A DNA stretch of 64,000 nt, from contig OZ316891.1 in NCBI GenBank assembly GCA_973895155.1, positions 8,122,001 through 8,186,000 on the forward strand. Direction: 5' to 3'. Under the pieces are notes generated by a model. It did not search any database and was not told where the DNA came from. It worked only from the letters and a program-made list of their open reading frames with translations. Of this stretch, positions 1-11,951 are shown in pieces. The DNA comes from Marsupella aquatica (taxonomy: Eukaryota > Marchantiophyta). Both the position numbers and the translations under genes were made by a program. Position 1 is the stretch's first letter, and every line of letters begins with the position of its first letter.

Positions 1-2537
1 ACCGCTGCTAAACCAACTAATCAGCCCCCAGCAATCCGGTTTTATTCCAGGAAGACACATTCTTGAGAACATTTCCACAGCGTGGTTTACAGCGGAGTGG
101 GTAAGAAACAAAAAGGAAAAATCCTTATTCCTCAAGCTCGACTTTGAGAAAGCCTTCGATCGGGTCAACCATACGTACATTTGGGAGTCCATGCACCTCT
201 TGGGACTTGGGAGTCACTTCATCAGGCTCGTCAGGTCACTGGTTACGGGGGCAAGCTCTAAGATTCACATTAATGGCCTCTTTTCTAAGGACATTCGAAT
301 GCTGAGAGATGTACGTCAAGGCTGCCCACTCTCTCCTCTATTGTTTGTGCTCTCGACTCAACCATTCATGGATTTCTTAGATGGAGAACTGGCACAAGGC
401 ACCCTGAGAGGAATTCAGATATCGGAGGTGCTGACAATATGCTACAAGTTCTTTGCTGATGACCTCGGCATGTTTATTCCTGCTTCTCCCGAGGATTTTC
501 TTGGGGCCAGACTAGTTATCGAGTGCTATGAGCTGGCATCGGGGGCCAAACTGAATTTGCATAAGTCGACTGTTATTCCCTTGCGACTCAATGAGATCCC
601 GGAATGGTTGGTTGAGACAGGTTGCACTATTAGCCTGAAAGGGGAAATTCAGAAGTACCTGGGTGCTCCGGTGGGTTGGGGTATACAGGCCTCTAAGCTC
701 CACACCTTCTGTCTCGATCAAATCGAATCCAGGCTCTCTACGTGGGCCACCCGGTTCTTATCATTCACTGGCAGGACCATACTGGTTAAGCGTGTTCTTC
801 AAGGTGTACCCATTTACCATATGATGTTCCTACATTCTTCGAGTGCTCTGGCCAGGAAAATGGTGGCTCTATGCCGTGACTTCCTTTGGGGTTACAACGC
901 TGCAGGGGGGAGAAAGGTGCCACTAGTGGCCTGGGGATCATTGGCCCGCCCCAAGGTGGATGGGGGGTTGGGCTTCAAGGAATTCAGAAGCCATTCGGAC
1001 ACACTCCTAGCACAATGGTTTTACCAAGCACTTGATCATCCGGACTCAGACTGGGCTCAACTCTACTACGAGAACCTGAAGATGGCAAAATGGCGCAACC
1101 ACAAGACCATTAGGAGAAATGGCTATTCCTTCTCTGATCGCCTCCTATTGTGTTGCCCTCGCTCCTTCAGCGGCTTGAGCTACACTGGCAGTCTCTGGAA
1201 AACCTGGGAAGCACTCCATACTCACTTGTTATTTTCGCCTGCTGGTGTTGCTGTGGCCGCTTGGTGGAGCATTGATGATATTGTCAGGTGTCTCGAAGGG
1301 TTCCAGGATCTTCCAGAAGACATGAAAGGTAGGCTGATCCGGACTTGCGGACGAATGGGTTTGAGAAAGGTCTCTGACCTCAGACGCTAGGGTGGCAACA
1401 CTCCGGAATTTGCCCGACACAAGCTCAACAAGATCAGAGGTTTGGACCCAGAATTGGAGGCGCTGTGCATTTCCTTGGTGAGAAGAATCAGAAGGATCTC
1501 GGATGACAAAGAGGCTGGTTCTTTAGCAACATGCTGGATCTGGGCGGACAAAAAGGAGAGAATGAGCAAATTTGCCCTGCCTAATGCTAGAGCATACCAA
1601 CTCCTGCGCACGAAAGGTTAGGCTCAACAGAATCTGGTCGCTTCATCTCTCTGATCTAGAATGGAGTAAACTTTGGCACTCACTATGGGCGTCTGATCTC
1701 CCCACGAAGTCTCGCACATTTCTCTGGAGAGTGATTGCACAAGGGCTCTTCACTAACATACGGGCTTTGCGGATGGGTAAGAGTGATGGTACTTGTGGTC
1801 TGTGCCGTAATGCTCCTGCGAGTATACCCCACATTTTCTTTACATGCAAGCTTGCTGCCAAAGGTTGGGATTTGGTTGCCAGGACTTTTCCAGATTTGAT
1901 CACTTGGCCAGGAGTTGATCTGAGAGTTCTAATGGAGGCATTTCAGGGCCATAGCCTAGCTCGTTCACTAATCGTTTTCATGGCGTATCAAGTACTCTGG
2001 CACATTTGGCTTGCTCGGAATGACAGTGTATTCAATAATGGCAAAAGTAGATGTTTTGACCTGTTGAAGATATTTACGGAGGTCATTGATCAACTCCATG
2101 GACTGTGTGAGGATTTAGGCCCTTGCAATAGGCGCACACGGTTGCTGCGGATCAAGGAAGAAATTATTAAGGAACGCTTGAACTGGGCCCCCCGGGCGGA
2201 GGCTCGGTTCTCCTCTTCCTCCTGACTTCCTACTTCAGTCCTAGCCCACTAGACTTAGACTTTTTGTGCCTCACTAGTGGGATGCACTAGATAGAACCGG
2301 TATCTAGGGCTTAGCATGGATGCTGATACCTTCTGGCCTTCTCACCCTGTGGCTCCTTGCCCGGGGTTTCTTTGGTATGAGCTCTCTAGGTTTTAGTTGG
2401 TCTTTTGTCACCCGTCTGCCCGGCGTGGGCTCCTATGCTGCCTGTTTGGCCCCCTTTCCCGTAGGGTTTTGCGGGTTTTATTTTATATATAAAAATAATA
2501 ATTTAAAAAAACAAAAAAAACAAAAAAAACAAAAAAC
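1..2537 (+). mobile_element. L1-type LINE retrotransposon, 5' end outside window, decayed
   Basis: The element enters from the left edge and runs to an A-rich tail (about 2500-2537, blocks of A8 separated by C). It carries a reverse transcriptase followed by a C-terminal zf-RVT-type zinc-binding region, the usual order in plant L1-like ORF2. The 3' untranslated part (2226-2500) has no coding capacity and ends in a TATATA stretch before the tail. Because the 5' end is missing, no target-site duplication can be paired. A related tail lies in reverse orientation near 12.3 kb. Reading-frame breaks show that this copy is dead. Confidence 0.9.
2..2225 (+). pseudogene. LINE ORF2 remnant: reverse transcriptase plus zf-RVT domain
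   Basis: Frame 2 is open from base 2 to a TAG at 1388-1390. It contains RT motifs QSGFIPGRHI (finger region), LDFEKAFDRV (motif A aspartate), VRQGCPLSPLLF (motif B) and FADD (motif C catalytic aspartates). Beyond the in-frame TAG the same frame continues to a second stop at 1619-1621. The C-terminal part is then read in frame 3 (to 2225), with LWRVIAQGLFTN and a C-x2-C / H-x3-C zinc pattern typical of zf-RVT. One premature stop and one frameshift near 1610 therefore break the ORF. The apurinic endonuclease domain expected upstream would lie outside the window. Confidence 0.9.
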
Positions 2538-2906
2538 TATGACTAAACATGAAGGACAGAGACAGAAGAAAATGAGTAATTTTGAGTGAAAATTTTGGAA
2601 GAATGGGTTTTAATTTGTTTATCTTGGACCAAGAATAGGGAGGAACCATTTCATGAAAATAATTAGAATATTCCAATTAGAAGTATGGGTTACTTGGACC
2701 ACTTTAGAATTAATGTTTTGGAGTTCTAGTAGGATAAACGTAGTTAGGAAACTGATTTCTTTTGATGAGTGGAACCCGGTGATTGAATCAATATTTTAAA
2801 AAGGGATTGTCTACTCCTGTTTCACCTAGAGGAGATTAGAAAAAGGAAAGTTGAATAATAGGGTTTAGAAGATATGGTTTTTGAAGCATCTGGTTAGAAA
2901 GTTTTT
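2538..2906. other. AT-rich spacer after LINE
   Basis: No gene or clear repeat seen. The stretch lies between the LINE tail and the small ORF at 2907. Confidence 0.5.
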
Positions 2907-3059
2907 ATGTTATGGGATTGGAAAATCAAGGAGATGAGGACGAAATGGCAAGAGGAAGAGAACAAGAAGAACGAAGATGTGAAGGAAGCTCGCCGGAGAT
3001 TGAAGCTATGTTTAAAATGTCTGGGCAAAACCATTGATGACCTGGAGACCGAGACCTGA
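2907..3059 (+). pseudogene. Small conserved ORF module, copy 1 (LWDW...CLG...TIDD), unknown family
   Basis: A 50-codon open frame from ATG 2907 to TGA 3057-3059. It encodes MLWDWKIKE, a charged middle and then EARRRLKLCLKCLGKTIDD. The same module recurs at 11952-12122, with matching WDW, KE, EARRR, KLC-x2-CLG and TIDD positions although the DNA has diverged. A frame extension 5' of the ATG (K-V-F) also matches copy 2, so the ATG may not be the true start; a TAG lies just before it. The family is not recognised. The setting and two-copy pattern suggest the end of a retroelement ORF. The CxxC could be half of a metal site, but that is inference. Confidence 0.5.
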
Positions 3060-3867
3060 CCTGATGATTTGGATTTAGCATGGAACCCCGAGCTAGAGAC
3101 GGGCCAATAAAAGAAATTTTTGGAACCTCAAACCTATAATCCTATTTGAATAAAATAAGACCTAAGTTGCAAGGGATACCTTTATTGTCATTGCAATAGA
3201 ATAAAAAAGAATAAAAAAGATATTTGAGTATTTTCTATGACGACTTTGAGTTATGAAGAATAAAAATGCTCAAATGGATTGGATGACAATGGATTAGTAT
3301 TAATTCAATCTTAAAAATGAGATTTGAAATGGATTCAATGAAGTTTAATTACTTCATTATTTAACTAAGTCAGAAGTGTCAAGTCCCTAAAGCATAAAAA
3401 ATGAGTTTCATACCGATTTAAATTGGTGTTTGAAAACCGGCTTGGCCCCCACACTTGGGCCTGACCCCGACTTTGGAAGACCAGGCAGTTTGATGTTTTG
3501 ATAGAGTTTTTTGGCCAATTTGATGGGCAAGGTCAAACCAGGATCATATGTAGTGGTGTTGGTTTGATGAGTGAATGATTTGTAACATAAATGCTATTAA
3601 TTGTTACGGACCCCACTAGAAGTCCCTTCCAAAATTTGAGACTCCACAACGCATGTCATCATGATGCGCTGCAAATAGGTATGGATTGGTTTATAATTAC
3701 TTCACCTTTCATGTTTATGGCAAGATTTTGGTAAAATTGAGGACATCATGCCGTAAACCTTTATGTAAAAATATTTCAAAACTAATCATTTTCATTACCT
3801 TGAGTAACCAACTCTTCAAGTAGTAGTAGGCCCGCAATCAGTTTTATTTACCCCTAATAACCAACTG
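3060..3867. other. AT-rich intergenic stretch, nothing identified
   Basis: No ORF, RNA gene or clear repeat that I can support. Confidence 0.5.
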
Positions 3868-4051
3868 CCCACCCTCTTTCTGAATTTTGGTTCAATTCCG
3901 TAATAATTAAATCTTGCGGTCCAAGTAATTACCAACCACCCACCCTCTTTCTGAATTTTGGTTCAATTCCGTAATAATTAAATCTTGCGGTCCAAGTAAT
4001 TACCAACTACCCACCCTCTTTCTGAATTGTGGTTCATTTGCATAAGTAACT
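3868..4051. repeat. 71-bp tandem repeat, about 2.5 copies
   Basis: Unit starts at 3868, 3939 and 4010 share CCCACCCTCTTTCTGAATT and the following GGTTCAATTCCGTAATAATT. The first two copies are nearly identical over the full 71 bp, and the third decays after about 35 bp. There is no coding potential. Confidence 0.9.
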
Positions 4052-5782
4052 TGACATTGGAAATGAATCCGACGCCTTTCGTTGGAGCTCAATCGATTCT
4101 CAAGGCCATTTTGCCATGAGGAGATAGACTGCAGCACAGCTATGCTTTGCAGAACTTGTAAATTTAGATTTCTTATAGACTATGAAAACCTCTTTCAAAA
4201 GAATGAGATGTTGTGTATCAATCAATTGCCTATTCTTAGATTTGTATGGACACGCTTGATTGACCCACTTGAAAGCAGTGGACATACATTTATGGAAATG
4301 GATGTGCAAGACTCAAAGGCTCGCCCATAACGCAAGATAATGTTGTTTAAAGTTTGCATAGATAAACTGGGTGCCTCCACTTGATATCTTGCCATAGCTC
4401 TTGCCATATATTATAGCTCAGTCGGGAGCCCAAAACATAAGATGATACTTGAATAGATAGGCCACTTAAAAAAATTGACGGCTCTCCAATGCCTATAAGT
4501 ACTGTAATTCACCAAATATAAACCTCTGAAGATGACTAAAGACTGGACATATGGATTATTGACGACCAAAGTCTTGGCTAAAATAACTAAAATACAAGGA
4601 TCAAAGACATGAACATATATTAGTTAGGACCTCAAGTAATTGTATGCGCGTTGGGTTGTGCCGGTGTGCTACAAAAAATTTATGAAACTGTATTGCATGT
4701 TGGTGAAGCACGACATTGCGTCCGTGACCGAATGGTGAAGAACTGAATATTCAGGACCGAGTGGCGAAAAAAACTAATGAGTGACCTCAATAAAGATATC
4801 TTTAGCATCACACATTGTATGACACATTTATCTACATCCCACATTGTCCAACACATATCTCCCTACTTTTCAATCTCAATCAAAATAGATGGGGTCCACA
4901 AACTAATTAATGATGTAGAGGTGACAGACTCTCAACCAAGTGCAAACAGGGTGAAACGACTACAAAACTTGGTTGCAATATTGAATGCAAGTACGATTGT
5001 AGATACTTCAATTGAAGCAAGTACAATTCTTGCAAATATTTGAAATTATGTCCCAAGAGTAACATTCAAGGTAGAAGTGTACCAATTTTAAACTTGGTAA
5101 AGATGATGAAATGTCCATTGTCATTTATGTGAGAACATCTATATTTGTGAATTATGTATGCATCTATGAAACATGTGACTAGATAAATTGTGATATTTGA
5201 ATTTGTTTTCTTTGATTCAAGATGTGTGTACATGGTATGGAGATACACTTTGTGCGACTCTGATTAAATCTTGGCATGAACGGTAATAACATTACCATTC
5301 CAATCTTAGCAAGATTGCCCCATGCAAACACCAAACAAACCAATCATGTTCACTCAAGATTGTATTGGAAGTACAATATTATTAACATTTGAGTTAAGGT
5401 CATACTAATTACATCTATAAAATTGATGGATGGTTTTGATACAGAAATTAAATGATCCATAAGTTGTTGTGATTTTTTTATCATGTAGTATCAAAAGTAC
5501 CCTGAATTTTTGCAAAAAAAATTCACAAGAAAATGGCTAGTGGAATGTCCCTTCTAAGCGTCAACAATCACTTATTCTAAATCCATGCGCCCTTACCTTA
5601 TTGGTACTATCCTCAAAAGTTACGACTCTTCATTATGTCCCTTCAAGACCTTAGGTTTTTTCTTATCATTCATATGCAAATCATATCATTATGATTTGTA
5701 ACATTCATGTATTCATTCATTCATTCAATATATCAATCATACAATCATTTTGTATTCTTGTCAATCTCTTGTTACTATAAAA
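4052..5782. other. AT-rich intergenic stretch, possible 5' LTR of a copia element at its right end
   Basis: Short ORFs here look random. Because a tRNA-Met-like primer-binding site follows at 5783, the last few hundred bases (roughly 5550-5780) may be a 5' LTR. I cannot fix its left edge, and I see no second LTR copy. Confidence 0.35.
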
Positions 5783-5790
5783 TGGTATCA
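5783..5790 (+). promoter_or_regulatory. Candidate LTR-retrotransposon primer-binding site
   Basis: TGGTATCA matches the start of the plant initiator tRNA-Met primer-binding site (TGGTATCAGAGC) for 8 bases, after which an A run replaces the rest. It lies about 390 bp upstream of the copia gag relic, the expected order (LTR, PBS, gag). Confidence 0.55.
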
Positions 5791-6175
5791 TAAAAAAAAA
5801 AAACTGAATTTATGAGGTATGATGGATCACATTTAAATTTGGTTTTCTGCATACCTTCAAGATTCTTGAAGCAATAACATTATGTCACTTAGTAAAGTAT
5901 CATTAGATTCAAATTTGATAGAGGGAACACCAAAAATAAAGTTTGACATTCCCTCTACTAGTGGTACTTCAGCTCTAAAGCGCTTCTTCATAGCCTCTAG
6001 AAGCACACAATACATCATGTATTCCAATTCTCTAACATCTCTTGGCGTAATCAATAGAATCTCTTTCTATGTGTCTAGGTATTTGTGATTCAAATTGATT
6101 ATAACCAACTTCTAAACAATAGCCATCATTTAATTAGTGAACATCTTCATTAAAAGGGCTAAAAAATGGCTACAA

Positions 6176-6907
6176 ATTCATCAGATCTAACTCGGGCATA
6201 CATTGTTGAGAGATACTTTCTAGAACAAATTATTTCATTTGAAAGATAAAGCTTGATATGCTTTTGATTAGACAAGATGTTTTTGGTGTTGTAAATGGTA
6301 CTATTTTGAATCCTGGACCATCTAGTCCAATACCTCAAGCAGAATGACATGCCAAGGACTCCAAAGCTCGTACAAATATGATTTTACATTGCAACAATAA
6401 GCAAATCCAACTTGTCAACTCATTAACCACTTCCAAAGAAGTGTGGGATAAGTTGCAAACCACTTATGAATAATCGATCTTGCCTCCTAGGTTTATGTTT
6501 TTAGGAAAATATTGGCAATTTCATTGCATGAGGGAAACCAAGTCATTGAATTTCTTGAGGATTTTCAAGGCCTTGTAGATGAAGATGCTATTTCTGGTCT
6601 AGTCATTGTAGACAATCTTTTTATCATTATTTTGTTAGGAGCTCTTACTGATTCAGTGCAACTGTTCATAAATTTATGTTCTTACCAATCAGGCAAAGTT
6701 GATATTTGCTATATTTCTTGGCAAATCTTACAAGAAACTTCTATGAGAAGTCACAAAGATTCCAAGGGAAAAATCAAAGTTGAACCCAATGCCTTGATGG
6801 TTGTTAGCAAACCCATCAAATCCATGATGAAAAGGAAATTTAACAACCCAAGTTTTACATTGGTTGGTGCCAACACTAGTCGGTCTAGTGACTTAACCTG
6901 CCATTGA
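6176..6907 (+). pseudogene. Ty1/copia gag (UBN2/DUF4219-like) remnant
   Basis: ATG 6176 opens a frame beginning MATNSSDLTRAYI. After a shift, the sequence reads NYFI, a TGA where the family has tryptophan, then KIKLDMLLIRQDVFGVVNGT. This corresponds to the NYxxWKxxMxxLLxxxxLWxVVxG start of copia gag. Further on come KEVWDKLQTTYE and, from 6512, an intact 131-codon stretch ending with a LLGALTDSVQLFINL-like helix, which parallels the I/LLxSLPxSY segment. Several stops and at least two frameshifts inactivate it. No protease, integrase or RT follows, so the element is truncated after gag or was overwritten by later insertions. Confidence 0.8.
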
Positions 6908-7108
6908 GTTATGTAAGTTGGAAAAACACTAGATCACCCTGGAATGAGAAATGTATGTGGTAATCTATGCGTTAAAGAAATGAAAAATTTACCTGTGTAG
7001 AAGAACAGTCCCAAAGTGATAATCCACACTAATAGCTCATCGACTTGGTATTTCAGTTCTAAGCCAAGACTAAACCCTAAGAAAATGTGCTAGCAAATAT
7101 TTTTGGCA

Positions 7109-7227
7109 TATTTTGATTTTGAAGTTTGTCACCTTCCTAGGAAAACAAACATGGCAGCTAATGCTTTATTGCGTAGGGACCATCATTGTGTAAATGAGAT
7201 CATGCTGCCAAGTGGCCAAAGGTTTAT
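7109..7227 (+). pseudogene. Ty3/gypsy RNase H C-terminal scrap
   Basis: The frame reads FDFEVCHLPRKTNMAANALL then RRD. This parallels the end of the gypsy-type RNase H domain (FxxxxxxVPGKxNxVADALSRR). It ends at a TAG at about 7225. No neighbouring RT or integrase coding remains on either side. It is a scrap of a different superfamily from the copia gag just upstream, so insertions of more than one element are mixed here. Confidence 0.7.
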
Positions 7228-7789
7228 GTCGTAGCATATGGGGATGATAGGTTAGCCAAAGAATGACAAAGCAGTGGGGTAGCTAAGGCAAGGTTAGACA
7301 CGTTTCATCGGGGTTGGACACCGCTCATATTGTCCAGTTATGGCAATACAAGTAGAGGCGTATGTACATACCAGAATCTCTAAGACTTGAGATTCTACAA
7401 AAATACCACAACTTGCCTTGGGGGAGGGCACGACGGACAAGCTATTATGTACCATAACATGTCAAGGGAAGGATGCCAAGTGTGACTGGGTCCCCAGCCC
7501 CGAAGACCAACATTAGCTATTTACCACGGGTTTTAATGTAAATAAGCCAGATATAAATATCATATTTCTAATATATTTTTTATTCTTTAGCATAACTAAG
7601 TAAATTATGTCATTATGAGTTCATGGTGCAGTGGGGGGTCGGAGCCCTTGGAGTTGGGTAGGAACTCATTTTTATTCTTTAGTGGTTTTCATGCTTACCA
7701 TTCTAAGTTGGGGAGGGAGTAAAACTAGGCATCTTAAGGTAGTACCACAAATTAATTTCTGGAGACCGTGATAGTTGTTTTTAAGAGGC
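7228..7789. other. Intergenic, no gene seen
   Basis: Probably retroelement debris downstream of the gypsy scrap; nothing specific is readable. Confidence 0.4.
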
Positions 7790-8230
7790 CCCTGCTAAGG
7801 AAGGAGAGAGGCTCGCTAAGGGGAACCCCGTCTATGAGGACCCTTTTTAGGAGGCCCAATTTGTTTAAGGAGTTGAGGGGGCTTGAGAGGGGTTTAAAAC
7901 CCCATTATTAAGAGCCAATGGAAGCCCGGCTATTGAGAGTGACCCCGACAGGGGAATGGGGTGGAGAGGGCAAGCCCTACAGCTGAGAGGGGCGAGTCAT
8001 GGCAAGCCCCACATAGGAGACCAAGCTGGGGCAGGCAGCTGGCGGCCAAAGGTCTCGGCCCATTGGGCCTCGCACCATTGAGGAGAGGGAGAAAATTAAA
8101 TGCTCCATGATCCTAGAGAGCCACGAGGCAGGAGGAAGCAAAGGGGGGCCACAGGGAGGCAAGCCCCAATCCAGGGGGAGGCCTCCAAAGCCGGTGTCGT
8201 CGGGGAAAAGAGGGTGAGGGAAGATGGTGG
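7790..8230. repeat. G-rich degenerate repeat block, copy A
   Basis: Low-complexity DNA built from phrases such as GAGAGGGGCGAG, GGCAAGCCCCA and GGGCCTCGCACCATTGAGGAG. The same phrases, in the same order around a CCCATTGGGCCTCG core, recur at 13136-13620, so the two blocks are relatives. ORFs in it are by-products of base composition. Confidence 0.65.
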
Positions 8231-8546
8231 AATTTCTGCTCCTGAGCTTTGACATGGAGTTGATGAAAACAAGTGCAAATTGTGAAGCAGTTTAATAGGA
8301 AGTGTTTGGTTTTGGAGAATGATTAAGGACAAGTTTAAAATTAAAGGAAGAGACAAAATAGTAATAAAGAGGGCAGATGAGAGGAAGAGTTAAAGGGGTT
8401 TTTGAAGGATTATTGTGTGTTGGCACGTGGTGAGCTGGGAGCGCCTGGTTCATAAGGGCAGTTTTGAACTAAGGCACGAAAGTTAGAAGGGAAGTTTGTG
8501 AGTAGTTGACGATAAGGAGACGACGCAAGGGAGAAGAAAAAAGGAT
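8231..8546. other. Spacer between G-rich block and decayed ORF
   Basis: Purine-rich; no gene seen. Confidence 0.4.
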
Positions 8547-10330
8547 TCAAAAGAGAATGTGAGATGCGCGAGCTACTGAACGTGGAAGCTGTGCGGAGGT
8601 CAAAGATAAGAACTTATCTTTGGCCTCCTCATCGTAGTCATCCAGATTAACTTGACTACCGAGCATGCTGGCCTCTTTTGCAAAGCCCCCAATCTCCTCC
8701 TCTGAGTATTGTTGGGCTACCACTGGTTGATTTACCTCCACGGGTTCATCTACTTGAACTCGGCTAGAAGCTCTAAGGCTGGCCTCTCTTGGCTTTGGCT
8801 ACCATCTTCTGACTTTGAATCCATCTGCTCATCCCGTTTCTTTCTTTCTTCGATAGTCATCTTCCTCTCTACCAGGTGAATGCCTGCATATGGATTATTA
8901 TGAGTAGGCCATCGCAACGGATTTCTCACACATCAAATGTTACTACCTCTAGCTCTTTGAGAGGGGAATTCTCCCTTTCCTGTGTTGCCAACCTCTTCTC
9001 TTGTCGTTGTTTGTTTAGGGGCTCCTCATCCTCCTCCATTGGTGTTGTGATCGGTATCCGCTCCTGTAGAGGCAACACTGGTGCAAAAGACTGGCTTCTT
9101 GCATACCAGCAAAGTAATTGTAGATGGTACCCTAGTCTGGATACTGCTCCTTCCCCAATGCTCTACTTCTCTTCATTCAATATCTTCTTTAATTGCATTA
9201 AGAGATAGCCGTTGTAGTCATGGCTTGAATCGATATTCTCCACCAAAAATACCTGGGCCTTGCCGATCTCTGCTCTCGGCAATGTACAATGTAGTGTGAC
9301 TCTTAAGAAATCAATCAACTGCCCCACATGTGGATTAGCGCATTGATTTCTAAAGAACCCATTCTTAGTGGAGGGCCCTGGAAACGATCAAAATTGGTTA
9401 TCCGGCAACATCTTCCACTGCTCCACCTTAGTCTTATTCCCTTGTGGAAGAGCAAAGATGGCTTCGATCAGTGTTGGCGTTAATTCCACCACTCTCCCAT
9501 ACATCACTGTCATGCCAGAAGAAGCCTCCCAGCATCCCACGAAGTCTAATAGATCTTTGTCTGGTATTTTGACTAACCACCACGGCAACCGGATGAATCC
9601 CTCTAGGCTAGTGTTGTTCATGTATCCAGAATACTTGTTATCCTGGATAGCACAAAAGACCTCATCTTCTTCTCGTGCAAATTGCAGTTGTAAATTGGCA
9701 GGTAACCTATCCGCCCAACTTGCCATAAACTTATCCTCTACTGCCCTATCTCGGATTGGCACGGCTTCGACCTTGGCCTGCCTTTCAGACCGGTTCCGCT
9801 TAGCTGGTGTTGCAAACGCCGAACTACCCTTCCGCTTCATCTCTTTTGTCCGTGAAGACTCTCCAAGAATGGCTTCCTTGGTCCAAGTCGAAGTGTGACC
9901 CTTCAACTCCCACACCGGCTGCCCAACGTTCTTGATCGCCTCCTGAATTCCAACAACGCGATTCTCCCTGATCAGCAACTCGTCAAGCTTGGCACTGGTG
10001 AGAATCTATAAGAATTTCTCTAGCACCTCCTCAATTCCCACAAATGCCATCTTATGAATTCCCCATAACTGCGCAAGCTCCGCCCTTTCCCTTGCTGCGC
10101 GTTCTGACTTGACGTCTTTGTAAGTTGGTACGAGCTGCCGTGCTTCTTCAAGCAAACAGCCCCAAAACTTGGTCGCTTGATTCACCGTGGTCATTCCACC
10201 GAATAAAAGAGGAGCTTGATCAATTTGCTACCCACCTCCTTCAATCGACTGGCAGTTGCTTCTGCCTCGCAAGGTCCCGATCGAACATGAAAATGAGCGA
10301 GTATAAGGAGTGTTGGTCCCCTCCCCGTGA
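8547..10330 (-). pseudogene. Long decayed ORF of unidentified, probably transposon-borne protein
   Basis: Read on the minus strand, one continuous frame can be followed from about 10230 down to about 8920. In-frame stops interrupt it at 10006-10008 and just below 9388, and others follow. The clearest part (9388-9978) has a basic lysine/arginine stretch after residue 45, then DRLPANLQLQFAREEDEVF, GFIRLPWWLVKIPDKDLLDF and MTVMYGRVVELTP. The segment below 9388 continues with SFPGPSTKNGFFRNQCANPH. The product would have exceeded 400 residues. I do not recognise a domain; no RT, transposase or zinc-knuckle motif is visible. Decay and the surrounding repeats point to an element-encoded (gag-like) protein. 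Confidence 0.5.
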
Positions 10331-11951
10331 AGCCGCCTCCTAATTGCTTGCGTGATCAGGCCTGAATTAGGTCATAACCCTAATCCCAACTGATCACGAC
10401 CGTTGGATCCTTCCCGATCGCAATCCTCCCCCTTAACACGTTGTGATCGGCTTCGGTCTTTATTTCTACCTTACACTATCTACCTAATCTTTATTTAGCC
10501 ATTATTTTAGGCTTAACTAGTACTCCGTGATCCTGGCAAGGCATTACAAAGAGGGAATGCAAGAATGTGTTTGTTCTTTTGAGAAAACTCTCGAGAAAGG
10601 GCGAGAGGCAACCGAGCGTTGTTGAACGGGATAGTTTTTTTTTGGGAAGATGCTGAAATGGGAAGAGAAAGATCAGATGAAAAGTAATGGAAAAAGCTGA
10701 ACATGAGCATGAAACGGAAGGGCGAAGGTCAAGGCGGTAATGCAATTCAGAAAGGTGGAAGGATGCGGAAGGAGAGTCGATTGTCCACTGAAAAGATCCG
10801 TAGAACATGAATTCAATAGAGGGGATTGACATTGCATTGTGGAAAGGTGACGGAGGCGGAGAAACTTTGAAGATAAATAACTGGGAGGAGCTGATTCAAG
10901 AGACAAGAGTTGAAAAATTCAGTGAAAGAAACAACGCAAGAGAGAAGCTAAGTATCGGGAAGGGAATTGAAATTCTTTTCTAGGCATGTTGAAGAGTTCG
11001 GCTGAAGAAGAGTGAAGGATGAGAACCACGTTGAAAGAGAATGGTGAGAGAATCAGAGTTTGTGGTAAGTGTGATTGAATAGAGAACTGATGGGAGGGAG
11101 AAAACGGCCGCACTTCGTGAGGAGATGGAAGGAATTTTATTCCAGGCAAAACAGGTTTTGAAACTTCAACGAGGAATGAACAGGAGGTTTTGTCAGAGGA
11201 GCGTGAGGGAAAAGCAAGTGCAACTGGGCGTTTTGAATTGGAAACGGGATCTTTGGGTGAAGGTTGGGGCGCGAGAGAAGTTCAGGAGTAATAGGAGCGA
11301 AAGTGGCAGAACAGGAAGAGAGTGATTGTTGGAAATGGTTTTTGTGATGCTGCAAAGGTGTTCGGCTGCTGAAGAAAACTGTATACGGAGGAGAGGGAAA
11401 GACCGGAATTCTGAGGATTTTTGTGAATTGTGACTTGTCGTTGTCACCATTGAGGGATAGTTTAAATTCTTGTGAAGGATCAAGGCTGATGGGTGGTGTA
11501 TAAGAAATTGGTTCGGGCTTGGCAAGGAGCAATGGGAGAAAATATCAGAAAGGAGCGAGAAGGTGAAACCTGGAATGCTAGAGACGAAGGAAGGGAATAG
11601 GGAACCCAAGAGCAGTACTGGGAATTTTTGAGGAGAGAAACGACCGAATGTCTGATGATAGAGGAATTTGACTGAAGATGACTAGGAGTGAAGAAGGCGT
11701 AGCAGAACATTTTGGAGTGGAATTCAGAATGTTCAAAAGTTGCTGATAGTGTGCACGAGAATCAATCCAAAGGAGAAGTACCCGGAAACAGGGAAAGGTC
11801 GAGTGAAGAGGAGTTCAGAGAAGAAAGAGACAGCAAAGTAGCGCAAGACAGAGGAAAAGCAATTTTGAAGCTTAGTTTAAAAGTAGGGAACCAGGCTTAA
11901 AGTAGGTAAAATTAAAAGGAAGAAAATAATAACCTAGAGGAAGGAAGCAAG
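10331..11951. other. Purine-rich spacer, no supported gene
   Basis: The plus strand is strongly GA-rich, so spurious ORFs arise on both strands. The base bias and position suggest it belongs to the same repeat unit as the module at 11952. Confidence 0.4.

Noticed and set aside
11137-11710. Overlapping minus-strand ORFs rich in Ser/Leu/Phe
   Set aside because: They arise from the purine-rich plus strand; three overlapping frames are open at once, a sign of base bias.
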